Source: Myxococcus guangdongensis (lineage in GTDB: Bacteria > Myxococcota > Myxococcia > Myxococcales > Myxococcaceae). From it: a stretch of 64,000 bases of DNA. Under the pieces are notes generated by a model. That model was given only the letters and a program-made list of their open reading frames with translations. It did no database searches and was not told the origin of the DNA. The stretch is taken from positions 682,001 through 746,000 of the forward strand of contig NZ_JAJVKW010000002.1 of assembly GCF_024198255.1 (NCBI RefSeq). Direction: 5' to 3'. The translations under genes were made by a program, and so were the position numbers. Below, in pieces: positions 53,470 through 62,068 of this stretch (positions are counted from its first letter, which is position 1; each line of letters opens with the position of its first letter).

Positions 53470-56402
53470 GGGGAAACCTCCGCGAAAGCGGGGATGAGGA
53501 AGGGACGACGATGCGCCGCGCTCCGAGGGAGACGGCGGGAGAGATGGTGGAGCGCCCCGGGCAGCACCAGCCCCACCGACACCCCACCGAGGGTGAGCCA
53601 TGACGGCGTGGGCAGCCCCAGCACGGCGCGCAGCGGGGGCACGGTGAGCGCCAGCACCTGCATGGCCATCGCGCCTCCCACCCACATCGTGAAGCGCCCG
53701 GAGTCCAGCGAGCGCCTCCGCGCTCCGACGCGAGGCGCCCGGCACACCGAGGCGTAACCCAGTTGCGCGGCCGTGAGCATCCCGAAGGCCAGCGGCGGTC
53801 CGCCCATCGCGAGGCCCGCGGCGCCCAGGCCCGCCAGCAGCAGCGCGTCACGCACCACCCGCCGCGACATCCCGCGCGACAGCAGCGGCGCGTCGGGAGG
53901 CGCGGGAGGTCGGTCCAGGATGTCCGCGTCGCCAGGCTCCAGCGCCAGCGCCAGCCCGGGGAAGGTGTCCGTCAGCAGGTTGAGCCAGAGCAACTGCATG
54001 GGTGTGAGCGGATCCCTGCCCCCCACCAGCGAGGCGCCCACCACCAGCGCCATCTCCGACAGGTTGGTGGCGAAGAGGAAGCGCAGGGCGCGGCGCAGGT
54101 TGTCCTGGACGATGCGCCCCTCGCCCACCGCGTGGATGATGCCGCGCAAGTCCTCGCCCGCCATGACGATGTCCGCCATCTGCCGGGCCATGTCACTGGA
54201 GCGCGCGCCCACCGCCACGCCCACGTCCGCGGCCTTCAGGGCTGGCGCGTCGTTGATGCCGTCGCCCGCCATGGCCACCACCTCGCCACGCGCGCGCAGG
54301 GCTCGCACCAGCGCCATCTTGTCCTCGGGCGCCACCCGCGCGAGCACCGCCACCCGGTCCAGCCAGTCCCCGCCCTCGGCCTCGGCCAGTCGCTCCGTCA
54401 GCTCCTTGCCCGTGAGCGTCTCGCCTCGCAGGCCCACCTCGCGGGCGACCGCCTCGGCCGTGTGTCGCTGGTCGCCGGTGAGGATGATGGTGCGGATGCC
54501 CGCGACGCGAGACTGGCGCAGCGTCTCCTCGGCCCCCTCGCGCAGCGGGTCTCTCAGGCCCATCAAGCCCACGAAGGTGTAGTCGCCCTCCGGCGCCCCC
54601 GCGTCCTTCGGGTCCATGCGTCGCCAGCCCAGCGCGAGCACCCGCAGTCCGTCTCGGGCCAGCGCGCGGTTGCGCTCGAGCAGACGCTCGTGACCCTCCG
54701 GACCCAGCGGGCCGTTCGCATCACGCGAGCACAGCCGCACCACCTGCTCCGGCGCGCCCTTGATGAACGCCACGCCGCCCCGCGGCGCGTCGTGGAGGCT
54801 CACCACATAGTGGATGCCGTTCGTGCGCTCCAACAGGCGACGTCGAGGGAAGGCCTTGCGCAGCGCCGCGCCATCCAGCCCCGCGGCGTGCGCGGCGGAC
54901 ACCAGCGCCCGCTCGGTGGAGCTGCCCGCGATGATGACCTCGTGCCCGTTGCGGTGCACGTCCACGTCGCTGTTGAGCAGCGCCGCGGCGAGCGCCAGCG
55001 TCGGCGCATCCTCCAGCACCGCCTTCGGCTTCGCGCGCAGGGAGGCGAGGTCCACCGGGCCCGTGCCCACGTCCAGGACCTCCAGGCACATGTCGTTGCG
55101 CGTGAGCGTCCCCGTCTTGTCCGTGCAAATCACGGTGACGCCGCCCAGCGCCTCGGCGGAGGACACGCGACGCACCACCATGCCGCGCGCATGCAGGCGT
55201 TGCATCGAGCGCACCAGCGCCGCGGTGGCGACGATGGGCAGCCCCTCCGGGAGCGCCGCCACGCCCAGCGCCACCGCGCCCCGCAGCACCTGCCCCATCG
55301 GACGCCCCCGCGCGAGCCCCACCACGCCGGACATCGCCGCGGCCCCCACGGAGAACAGCGCCACGCGCTTGTCCAATCGCTCCAGCTTGCGGGACAGCGG
55401 CGTGGGCGGAGAGGCCGTCTCCTCCACGAGCTTTCGCACCCGCGCCAGCGCCATGTTCCCCCCCGTGGCCACGACGACGGCGCGGCCATGTCCCGACGAC
55501 ACCACCGTGCCCGCGTGGAGCATGCAGTGACGCTCGGCCAGCGGCGCGTCCCCGGCCACCGGCTCCGCGCCCTTGGCCTGCGGCTCGCTCTCGCCGGTGA
55601 GGGGCGCCTCGTCCACGCTCAGCCGGTGTGCCTCCAGCACGCGCGCGTCCGCGGGGAGCACGTCCCCCGCGCGCACGAGCAGCACGTCCCCCACCACCAG
55701 GTCCGCCGCGGGCACGGCCTGGAGGACGCCGTCGCGCAGCACCTGCGCCTGCCCCGCCTCCAGCTTCTGCCAGGAGGCGAGGAGCGACTCGTTGCGCCGC
55801 TCGATGCGATAGCCGATGCCCGCGTTGAGCCCCACCACCGCGAGGATGGCCGTCGACTCCAGCACGTCCCCCGCGAGCGCCGACGCCGCCGCCGAGCCCA
55901 TCAACAGCCCCATGGGCACGGTGGCCACCTGCGCGCGCAGGAGCGACCACCGCGAGCGCGGCGGCAACCCCGCCACCAGGTTCGCCCCCTGACGCCGCAG
56001 GCGCGCCGCCGCCTCCCTTCCGGACAAGCCGTGCGCGTCCGTCCCGCTGCGATGCATCACCTCGTCCACGCTCAGCGCGTGCCACGCCACCTCGTCACGA
56101 GACGCGGGGACGGGCGCGGGACGCGGCGCGCGCGCGACGGTGGGCCCGGTGTCCGCGGGCGTCTCCTTCAAGCGCGTGAGCAGCGGAGCGTCGGGGCCGT
56201 AGCGCACCAGCACGCGGCCGCTGCGATGCTCCGCCTTCACCTCCTCGATGCCGGGCCAGGTGTGGAACGTGCGCTCCAATCGACGTCCCAGATGACGGTC
56301 GCCCAGGAGCCCCGGCACCACCAGCCGGAGCCGACGCGAGGCCACCGCATGCCGCGCCACGCTTGCGGGCGCCGCCCTCCCATCGATGAGGAACACCACC
56401 AT
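53466..56402 (-). CDS. P-type cation-transporting ATPase with N-terminal HMA-like domain
   Basis: A 978-residue membrane pump. Residues about 15-80 form an HMA-like domain without CxxC (RRLRLVVPGLLGDRHL; EEVKAEHRSGRVLVRYGPDA). The ATPase core follows: actuator loop VDEAPLTGESEPQ, membrane motif VAALPEGLPIVATAALVRSM, phosphorylation site CTDKTGTLTRND, nucleotide-binding FIKGAPEQVV, hinge AMAGDGINDAPALKAADVGV, then C-terminal helices (LWLNLLTDTFPGLALALEP). PEGLP rather than CPx marks a P2-type (calcium/manganese-like) pump, unusual with an HMA-type N-terminus. ATG 56402 chosen before MVVFLIDGRAAP. It heads an operon with DUF5132-like and HMA2-like genes. Confidence 0.9.
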   Translation of the reverse strand: MVVFLIDGRAAPASVARHAVASRRLRLVVPGLLGDRHLGRRLERTFHTWPGIEEVKAEHRSGRVLVRYGPDAPLLTRLKETPADTGPTVARAPRPAPVPASRDEVAWHALSVDEVMHRSGTDAHGLSGREAAARLRRQGANLVAGLPPRSRWSLLRAQVATVPMGLLMGSAAASALAGDVLESTAILAVVGLNAGIGYRIERRNESLLASWQKLEAGQAQVLRDGVLQAVPAADLVVGDVLLVRAGDVLPADARVLEAHRLSVDEAPLTGESEPQAKGAEPVAGDAPLAERHCMLHAGTVVSSGHGRAVVVATGGNMALARVRKLVEETASPPTPLSRKLERLDKRVALFSVGAAAMSGVVGLARGRPMGQVLRGAVALGVAALPEGLPIVATAALVRSMQRLHARGMVVRRVSSAEALGGVTVICTDKTGTLTRNDMCLEVLDVGTGPVDLASLRAKPKAVLEDAPTLALAAALLNSDVDVHRNGHEVIIAGSSTERALVSAAHAAGLDGAALRKAFPRRRLLERTNGIHYVVSLHDAPRGGVAFIKGAPEQVVRLCSRDANGPLGPEGHERLLERNRALARDGLRVLALGWRRMDPKDAGAPEGDYTFVGLMGLRDPLREGAEETLRQSRVAGIRTIILTGDQRHTAEAVAREVGLRGETLTGKELTERLAEAEGGDWLDRVAVLARVAPEDKMALVRALRARGEVVAMAGDGINDAPALKAADVGVAVGARSSDMARQMADIVMAGEDLRGIIHAVGEGRIVQDNLRRALRFLFATNLSEMALVVGASLVGGRDPLTPMQLLWLNLLTDTFPGLALALEPGDADILDRPPAPPDAPLLSRGMSRRVVRDALLLAGLGAAGLAMGGPPLAFGMLTAAQLGYASVCRAPRVGARRRSLDSGRFTMWVGGAMAMQVLALTVPPLRAVLGLPTPSWLTLGGVSVGLVLPGALHHLSRRLPRSAAHRRPFLIPAFAEVSP

Positions 56403-56716
56403 CCGCGACCCCCGGAGGGCCCAAGGTGAGGGCGCACGGCGGGCGCGGCCATCCGACGGGACGCTCGCTTCCCTGGGGAGCACTGGACAGACGCTCGGCC
56501 CGCACGCCCAGCGCCAGCGGGGAGTGTTCCGCTGACGACGCGAGGCACAGTGGGCGTCGGTGCATCCACCGGCCCGCTCGCCCGCCCGTGCGCACCCGCG
56601 CCGCCATCGTGTCACATGGCGCGCCGGCCCAGGTCCGCTAGGCTTCTACCCAGAAGCCCGTTCCGCGCGGCCGGGACGGAGTGTCCTCTCCCCCGGGAGG
56701 ACCCACGAGGTGTGTC
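56403..56716. other. Divergent region between the ATPase and GTPase genes
   Basis: A 314-base divergent promoter region. GGCTTCTACCCAGAAGCC (56641-56658) is a perfect inverted repeat with 7-bp arms, 59 bases before the GTPase start; it is a possible operator or 5' hairpin. No small gene is seen. Confidence 0.45.
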
Positions 56717-57805
56717 ATGGAGCTCCAGCTCACCGAAGAGATACGCAGACAGGTGGACGAGGCCTTCCGCAGACGCGGACAGGTCAACATCGTCATCGCC
56801 GGGCGCAGCGGCGTGGGGAAGAGCACGCTCATCAACGCCGTCTTCCACGGGCGCATCGCGGACACCGGCCAGGGCCGCCCCGTCACGCAGGAGACGCGCG
56901 AGTACACGAAGAGCGACGTGCCCGTGAGCATCCTCGACACCCGGGGTCTGGAGCTGGGCGCCTACAAGCAGACGCTGACGCTGCTCGAGGACCTGGTGGC
57001 CACGCGGGGCCGGGAAGCGGACGCGACACGGCACCTGCACTGCGCGTGGCTCTGCGTCGGAGAAGACTCGCGGCGGGTGGAGGATGGTGATTTGGAGGTC
57101 GCGCGCATGCTGGCGCGGCACATGCCCGTGGTGGTCGTGGTCACCAAGGCGCGCAATGACCAGGGCTTCCGCGCCGAGGTGGAGCGGCTGCTGCCCATGG
57201 CTCGCAACGTCATGCGCGTGCGCGCGCTCCAGGAGACGGACGACGAGGGGAACACGCTCCAGGCCAAGGGGCTCGTCGAGCTGGTGGAGCTCACCATGGA
57301 GCTGGTGCCGGAGGCGCAGCGCAACGCCTTCGCCGCCGCGCAGCGGGTGAGCATCGAACAGAAGCGCAAGCGGGCCCACGGCATCGTCGCCAGCGCGGCC
57401 GCCGCGGCGGCCGCCATCGGAGCCACCCCCATCCCTTTCGCCGACGCCGCCCTGCTCGTCCCCACGCAGGTCGGAATGCTGGCGGGGATTAGCAGTGTCT
57501 TCGGCCTGCCGCTCACCGAGGCCTTCCTCTCCACGCTGGTGAGCTCCGTGGCCACGGGGCTGGGCGCCACCTTCTCCGGACAGGCCATCGTGTCCGGCCT
57601 GCTCAAGGTCATCCCCGGCGCGGGCACCCTGGTCGGCGCGCTCATCGCCGCCTCCACCGCCACCGCGCTCACCACCCTGTTCGGCGAGGCCTACATCGCC
57701 GTGCTCTCCAAGCTGATGGAGCGGCGCTCCGGGGAGATTCCCCTCGTGGAGGACGTCATCAGCGCCTTCAAGGAAGAGCTGTCCCTGCGCCGCGCCACGG
57801 CCTGA
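56717..57805 (+). CDS. GTPase with C-terminal DUF697-like membrane domain
   Basis: A 362-residue protein. The GTPase domain (about 20-200) has G1 IAGRSGVGKSTLIN, a G2 Thr region (PVTQETREYTK), G3 ILDTRGLELG (DxxG) and G4 VVVVTKARNDQ (TKxR in place of NKxD). The C-terminal part (about 225-350) has several hydrophobic helices (SAAAAAAAIGATPIPFADAA; AIVSGLLKVIPGAGTLVGAL), as in YcjF/DUF697 proteins. The ATG at 56717 has GAGGTG 7 bases upstream; a GTG at 56681 is less likely. Probably a stress or membrane-remodelling GTPase anchored in the inner membrane (family-level inference). Convergent with the acyl-CoA synthetase gene. Confidence 0.85.
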   Translation: MELQLTEEIRRQVDEAFRRRGQVNIVIAGRSGVGKSTLINAVFHGRIADTGQGRPVTQETREYTKSDVPVSILDTRGLELGAYKQTLTLLEDLVATRGREADATRHLHCAWLCVGEDSRRVEDGDLEVARMLARHMPVVVVVTKARNDQGFRAEVERLLPMARNVMRVRALQETDDEGNTLQAKGLVELVELTMELVPEAQRNAFAAAQRVSIEQKRKRAHGIVASAAAAAAAIGATPIPFADAALLVPTQVGMLAGISSVFGLPLTEAFLSTLVSSVATGLGATFSGQAIVSGLLKVIPGAGTLVGALIAASTATALTTLFGEAYIAVLSKLMERRSGEIPLVEDVISAFKEELSLRRATA

Positions 57806-57806
57806 G

Positions 57807-59453
57807 TCACGCGGGCTTGGGCGGCGTGGCGCGCAGCTCCGCGCGGCGAATCTTGCCGCTCACCGTCTTGGGCAGCTCGAGGACGAACTCCACCTCGCGC
57901 GGATACTTGTACGGCGCGGTGGTGCGCTTGACGTGCTCCTGGAGCTCCTTCGCCAGCTCGTGCGACGCGATGAAGCCCGGCGCCAGCACCACGTACGCCT
58001 TCACCCGCTGGCCAAGCTTGTCGTCCGGCACGCCAATCACCGCGGACTCCGCCACCGCCGCGTGCTCCAGCAGCGCGGACTCCACCTCGAACGGCCCCAC
58101 GCGGTAGCCGGACGTCTTGATGACGTCGTCCGCGCGGCCCACGAACCAGAAGTAGCCCTCCGCGTCGCGCACCGCCCTGTCGCCGGTGACGTACCAGTCG
58201 CCCCGTCGGCAGGCCGCGTTGGCCGCCGCGTCCCCCAGGTACTCCTGGAACAGCCCCACCGGCCGCTCCGGCGCCACCCGCACCGCGATGTCCCCCTCCT
58301 GCCCGTCCTTCACCTCCTGGCCCGCGTCGTCGATGACGCCCACCGTGAAGCCCGGGGACGGCTTGCCCATGGAGCCCACGCGCGGCTCCACCGAGGGGAA
58401 CATGCCCACCACCACCACCGTCTCCGTCTGGCCGTAGCCCTCGCGGATGTGCAGCCCCGTGGCCGCCTTCCACGTGTCGATGACCTCCGGGTTGAGCGGC
58501 TCGCCGGCGCTCACCGTGTGGCGCAGGCTCGACAAGTCGTAGTCCTTCAACGCCTTGAGCACCATCGCCCGCCACGCCGTGGGCGGCGCGCAGAAGGTCG
58601 TCACCTTCTGGGACGCCAGCACCTTCAAGAGCTTCTCCGGCTCGAAGCGCCCCCGGAAGTCGTAGACGACGTTGCACGCGCCCTGGCTCCACGGCCCGAA
58701 GAGCTTGCCCCACGCGCACTTGGCCCAGCCCGTGTCGCTCAACGTCAGGTGCCTGTCTTCGGGCGTCAAATCCAGCCAGTAGCGCCCGGTAATCACGTGG
58801 CCCAGGCCGTAGCTGACCTGCGTGTGCAGCACCATCTTCGGCATGCCCGTGGTGCCGGACGTGAAGTAGATGAGCAGCGGGTCCTCCGCGCGCGTGGGCG
58901 CGAAGTCCTGTCCGTGCGCGCCCGTGCCCACCGTGCCCGACTCGTAGCGGACCCACGGCGAGGGCGCGCCCTCCCCCACCGCCACCCAGGTCTCCACGCG
59001 GCCGGTGCCCGCGAGCCCCTCGAAGCGCTCCAGGCAGCTGACGTCCGCGATGACCGCGTTCGCGTCCGCCGCCACCAGCCGGTAGCGGATGTCCTTGACG
59101 GTGAGCATGGGCGTGCCCGGCATGAAGACGATGCCCGCGCGGATGCAGCCCAGCACCAGGAACCACCACTCCGGCACCCGGGGCATCATGATGAAGGCGC
59201 GGTCACCCTTCTTCAGCCCCAGCCCCGTGAGGAACTGCGCCGCGTGCAGCGAGCGCTGCTTCACGCCCTGCCACGTGAAGCGCTGCTCGCGCCCCGTCTC
59301 ATCCGACCAGAGCAGCGCCAGCGACTCCCCGCGCTCGGCGGCGTGCCGGTCCACCACGTCCGTGGCGAAGTTGAAGTGCTCGGGCCGCTCCCACCGGAAG
59401 TCCCGGTGGGTCGCCGCGTAGTCGCGCATGTTGCGAGGGGTGGACTGGGCCAT
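57807..59453 (-). CDS. AMP-forming acyl-CoA synthetase (medium-chain type)
   Basis: A 548-residue adenylate-forming enzyme that activates a carboxylic acid to its CoA ester. Core motifs are P-loop IYFTSGTTGMPKMVLHTQVS (A3), REGYGQTETVVVVGMF (A5), GDWYVTGDRAVRDAEGYFWF (A7), GRADDVIKTSGYRVGPFEVE (A8) and the catalytic Lys in PKTVSGKIRRAELR (A10). The N-terminal MRDYAATHRDFRWERPEHFN and the overall pattern fit the ACSM/AcsM branch (medium-chain or aromatic acids) rather than acetyl-CoA synthetase. A single gene between convergent and co-directional neighbours; the preceding gene on its strand ends with a terminator at 59536. Confidence 0.9.
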   Translation of the reverse strand: MAQSTPRNMRDYAATHRDFRWERPEHFNFATDVVDRHAAERGESLALLWSDETGREQRFTWQGVKQRSLHAAQFLTGLGLKKGDRAFIMMPRVPEWWFLVLGCIRAGIVFMPGTPMLTVKDIRYRLVAADANAVIADVSCLERFEGLAGTGRVETWVAVGEGAPSPWVRYESGTVGTGAHGQDFAPTRAEDPLLIYFTSGTTGMPKMVLHTQVSYGLGHVITGRYWLDLTPEDRHLTLSDTGWAKCAWGKLFGPWSQGACNVVYDFRGRFEPEKLLKVLASQKVTTFCAPPTAWRAMVLKALKDYDLSSLRHTVSAGEPLNPEVIDTWKAATGLHIREGYGQTETVVVVGMFPSVEPRVGSMGKPSPGFTVGVIDDAGQEVKDGQEGDIAVRVAPERPVGLFQEYLGDAAANAACRRGDWYVTGDRAVRDAEGYFWFVGRADDVIKTSGYRVGPFEVESALLEHAAVAESAVIGVPDDKLGQRVKAYVVLAPGFIASHELAKELQEHVKRTTAPYKYPREVEFVLELPKTVSGKIRRAELRATPPKPA

Positions 59454-59535
59454 GCGGGCGAGCCTGCCACGCCCTCCTCGCGCCGTCCGTCCACGCGCCC
59501 CCGCATCGCACGGTGGACAACACGCCCGCCCCGCG

Positions 59536-59576
59536 AAAAAGCAGAGGGGCCGGCCCTTCTTCAGAGGACCGACCCC
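59536..59576 (-). terminator. Intrinsic terminator of the sigma-factor operon
   Basis: Read on the minus strand, GGGGTCGGTCC pairs with GGGCCGGCCCC (11 pairs including T-G) around a 9-base loop, then TCTGCTTTTT. It starts 31 bases after the stop of the anti-sigma/TPR gene. The best intrinsic terminator on this strand in the window. Confidence 0.8.
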
Positions 59577-59606
59577 GGTGTGTGACGAGGAGAATCGACG
59601 GTGGAC

Positions 59607-61043
59607 TCAGTTGAGCTCCATGCACGGGACGATGTTGCCCATCCCGTTGCACGTCAGCATCGCGTCCATCAACTGCTTCTCCGCCTGGGCGGTGCGGCCC
59701 GCGGCCAGCTCCCGGCGGATGCTCTCGCGCTCGGCCAGCAGGTGCAGCCACGGGTCCGGCGTCCCCTCGGCGAAGCCGCGCAGCGCGCTCATCGCCGTGG
59801 CGTCCGACACCGCGGTGCCCGCGTGCATCAGCGCGCCGAAGTAGATGTCCCGCTCCCCCGAGCGGCGCAGCGAGTCCAGCAGCACCGTGGCGTCCTTCTT
59901 CGTGTCGCTGTCACGCAAGAGCCCCGCGTACCCCTGGGCCAGCGGCGCGCGCGCCGTGAAGTCCCGCGCGGCCACCTGCCGCACGTAGTCCTGCAGCACC
60001 GAGCCCCCACCCAGCGCGTCCAGCTCGCGGGCCAGCGGCAACAGCGCCTCCACGCGCTCCTTCGACGGCACCGTGCGCACCGCGTCGTAGAGCGCCGCGC
60101 GCGCCACCGCGGGCCGCTGCGCGAGCTGCTTCGCGTCCCAGGGTGCCTCGCCCGTGAGCGTCGCCCACACGTCCATCACCTGACGGCGCGAGCGCACCCG
60201 CTCCTCCGCCAGCTGCGTGCGAAGCTCCGCCGCCATGCGCCGCGCCTCGCCACTCCACCCCGCCTCGCTCAGCGACGCCACGGTGTCGAACGACGCGGCG
60301 GCGCGGTCCAGCAAATCCCTCTCGCGCAGCACCAGCGCGCGGTTCCACAGCGCCTGGGCGTGGTTCGGGTTGAGCTTCAGCGCGCTCGTGAGCAGCCCCA
60401 GCGCCTCCTCGTAGCGCTGACGGCTGAGCGCCACCACGGCCAGGTCGTTCGCCTTGTCCGCGGACTCCGGCTCCTGGCCCAGGAACGCCTCGGCCTGCTG
60501 CCAGTCGCCGCGCAGGGCGTACGCCGCCGCGATGCCCCGGTAGTCGTGCCGCTCCGCCAGCTCCGCCAGCGGCCTGAGCGGCAGCATCTGCGTCGTGTGG
60601 CTGGTGCCGCGCATCGGGCTGTAGGGCAGGAAGCGGTCCGCCTTCGGATGGGACAGCCGCGCCTCGAACGTGCGCGTGTCCGCGCTCGCCAGCCACACCT
60701 CGCCCGGAATCTCCGGCTCCGCCTGGCCGCGCACCACCACCACCGCCGCCAGCCCCGCCGCGAGCGCCAGCGGCATCGCCAGCTTCAGGCCCTTCTGCAG
60801 CCGCGCCCGCAGGGACACCACGTTGCCGCCCACCACCGGTTCGACCACGTCGGTGCCCTGCGTCACCGGCGCGCTTCCCCCCAGCGCCCGGGCCGCCAAC
60901 AGCTCCAGCTGCAACAAATCCCTCAATCCCGACTCACACTCCGCGCACCGCGTCAGGTGCTGGCGGAAGGCATCCGCTTCCGTGGCGGACAGCTCCCCGT
61001 CCACGAAGAGATGCAGTCGGTTGTTGGTGCATGGCGTCGTCAT
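59607..61043 (-). CDS. Zinc-finger anti-sigma-like protein with TPR-like repeats
   Basis: A 478-residue membrane protein. Residues about 5-45 have an anti-sigma zinc-finger pattern (FVDGELSATEADAFRQHLTR, then CAECES: H-x3-C-x2-C). One membrane helix follows near 85-105 (LAMPLALAAGLAAVVVV). The large extracytoplasmic part has TPR-like helices (GIAAAYALRGDWQQAEAFLG; YEEALGLLTSALKLNPNHAQ) and ends with two Cys (LTCNGMGNIVPCMELN). The ATG at 61043 overlaps the sigma-factor stop, so it is the likely membrane anti-sigma partner, with TPRs sensing an envelope signal or partner protein (inference). Confidence 0.82.
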   Translation of the reverse strand: MTTPCTNNRLHLFVDGELSATEADAFRQHLTRCAECESGLRDLLQLELLAARALGGSAPVTQGTDVVEPVVGGNVVSLRARLQKGLKLAMPLALAAGLAAVVVVRGQAEPEIPGEVWLASADTRTFEARLSHPKADRFLPYSPMRGTSHTTQMLPLRPLAELAERHDYRGIAAAYALRGDWQQAEAFLGQEPESADKANDLAVVALSRQRYEEALGLLTSALKLNPNHAQALWNRALVLRERDLLDRAAASFDTVASLSEAGWSGEARRMAAELRTQLAEERVRSRRQVMDVWATLTGEAPWDAKQLAQRPAVARAALYDAVRTVPSKERVEALLPLARELDALGGGSVLQDYVRQVAARDFTARAPLAQGYAGLLRDSDTKKDATVLLDSLRRSGERDIYFGALMHAGTAVSDATAMSALRGFAEGTPDPWLHLLAERESIRRELAAGRTAQAEKQLMDAMLTCNGMGNIVPCMELN

Positions 61044-61597
61044 GAGCTCGTTGCCCCCTGCTCCCGGGCCACCGCTACCTGTGGCAGCAGCAAGTCCTTC
61101 AGGTCCCTGCGCGCCAGGGTGAGCCAACTGCCCACCGTGCCCACGGGAACGTTGAAATGCTCGGCGATGGCGTTGTAGCGCTTGCCCTCCGCGTGCAGCC
61201 GGTAGGCATCACGCAGGTGCGGCTTGAGCCGCTCCACCGCCTTCTGGAACTCCTCGGTGCTCACCAGCTCCCAGTTCTCCTGGGCCTCCGCCTGCGCCAC
61301 CCCCTCCTGGACCAGCGCGAGGTGGGGCATTCCCCGGGACTCCGTCCGCTGTCTGCGGCAGTAGTCCAGGAAGCGGTTGGTCATCGTCGTACACAGCCAC
61401 GCCGCCGCCGCCGCGTCCGTCCGGTCCTTCAACGCCTCGAACTCCTGCATCGCGCGCTCGAAGGTCTCCTGCACCAGGTCCTCGGCTTCCAGGCTGGAGC
61501 GGGCGGACAGACGACGCGCCAGTCCCAGCAGGCTGGGCCGGTGCTGTCGGATGAACGCCTCGAAGCGCCTCCGCTCCCGGTTGAAGAGGTTGGCCAT
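61040..61597 (-). CDS. ECF-type RNA polymerase sigma factor
   Basis: A 185-residue sigma70-family factor with only regions 2 and 4. Region 2 (about 15-85) has LEAEDLVQETFERAMQ and AAAWLCTTMTNRFLDYCRRQ for -10 recognition and core binding. Region 4 (about 115-170) has LKPHLRDAYRLHAEGKRYNA and VPVGTVGSWLTLARRDL, a helix-turn-helix for the -35. Extracytoplasmic-function architecture, coupled by ATGA to the zinc-finger/TPR gene downstream. A strong hairpin and a 52-residue peptide gene lie upstream on the same strand. Target promoters are unknown; autoregulation is usual for such factors. Confidence 0.9.
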   Translation of the reverse strand: MANLFNRERRRFEAFIRQHRPSLLGLARRLSARSSLEAEDLVQETFERAMQEFEALKDRTDAAAAAWLCTTMTNRFLDYCRRQRTESRGMPHLALVQEGVAQAEAQENWELVSTEEFQKAVERLKPHLRDAYRLHAEGKRYNAIAEHFNVPVGTVGSWLTLARRDLKDLLLPQVAVAREQGATSS

Positions 61598-61690
61598 GAT
61601 GTCCTACATGCCTCGCGCGGCAGGTTTCCCTGTCAAAGACGCGATGCCGTCCGTTCCTTGAGAAAAAAGTGCAAGGGCACCAACAAGGCA

Positions 61691-61724
61691 ATGCCCGGAA
61701 GGGATGAATTCCCTGTCCGGGCAT
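61691..61724 (-). terminator. Strong hairpin between the peptide gene and the sigma-factor gene
   Basis: ATGCCCGGA-AGGG pairs with CCCT-G-TCCGGGCAT (13 pairs, one bulged base, 7-base loop). It lies 39 bases after the peptide stop and about 94 bases before the sigma-factor start. Only a T-rich stretch (TTGCCTTGTTGG) follows on the minus strand, so partial termination or processing would let peptide transcripts exceed sigma-factor transcripts. Confidence 0.6.
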
Positions 61725-61762
61725 GGATCTCCAGCGGATGTAGGTCTGGAGAGGAGACGCGC

Positions 61763-61921
61763 CTAGCGCTGCTGCGGGGCAGAGGCCAGGGCGGGGCTGG
61801 ACGGCATGGGCAGGGGCTTGCGGGCGCGCTGCACCCCCACCGTGGTGGCGCAGTCCACGTAGTTGTTCTTCACGTGGGCGTCCGCGGCACTCGACTCGAC
61901 GGGCTTGGAATCGGACGTCAT
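61763..61921 (-). CDS. 52-residue peptide of unknown function (possible modified-peptide precursor)
   Basis: A small gene with unmistakable coding bias: all but three codons end in G or C. AGGAG lies 7 bases before the ATG at 61921 (an in-frame ATG at 61936 is less well placed). Sequence blocks are MTSDSKPVESSAADAHVKNN, then YVDCATTVGVQRARKP, then LPMPSSPALASAPQQR. It has one Cys, no signal peptide, an acidic/Ser-rich N-terminal half and a Pro/Ala/Ser-rich tail, a leader-plus-core look. It is divergent from a cupin-type hydroxylase 147 bases away and upstream of an ECF sigma-factor gene. A RiPP precursor or hydroxylase substrate is a hypothesis only. Confidence 0.65.
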   Translation of the reverse strand: MTSDSKPVESSAADAHVKNNYVDCATTVGVQRARKPLPMPSSPALASAPQQR

Positions 61922-62068
61922 TCGTTCGCTCCTCATGCTGGGGTACAGCAGCACGGACAAGTTGCTGGTGGATGAAACTTTGAATCTGTCGCCGTCCTTA
62001 CCATGCTCCGGTGCAATTCCGTGAGGGGCGGCGGGGTGGATTGCGTCTGGGATTTCGAGGTTTTCCAA

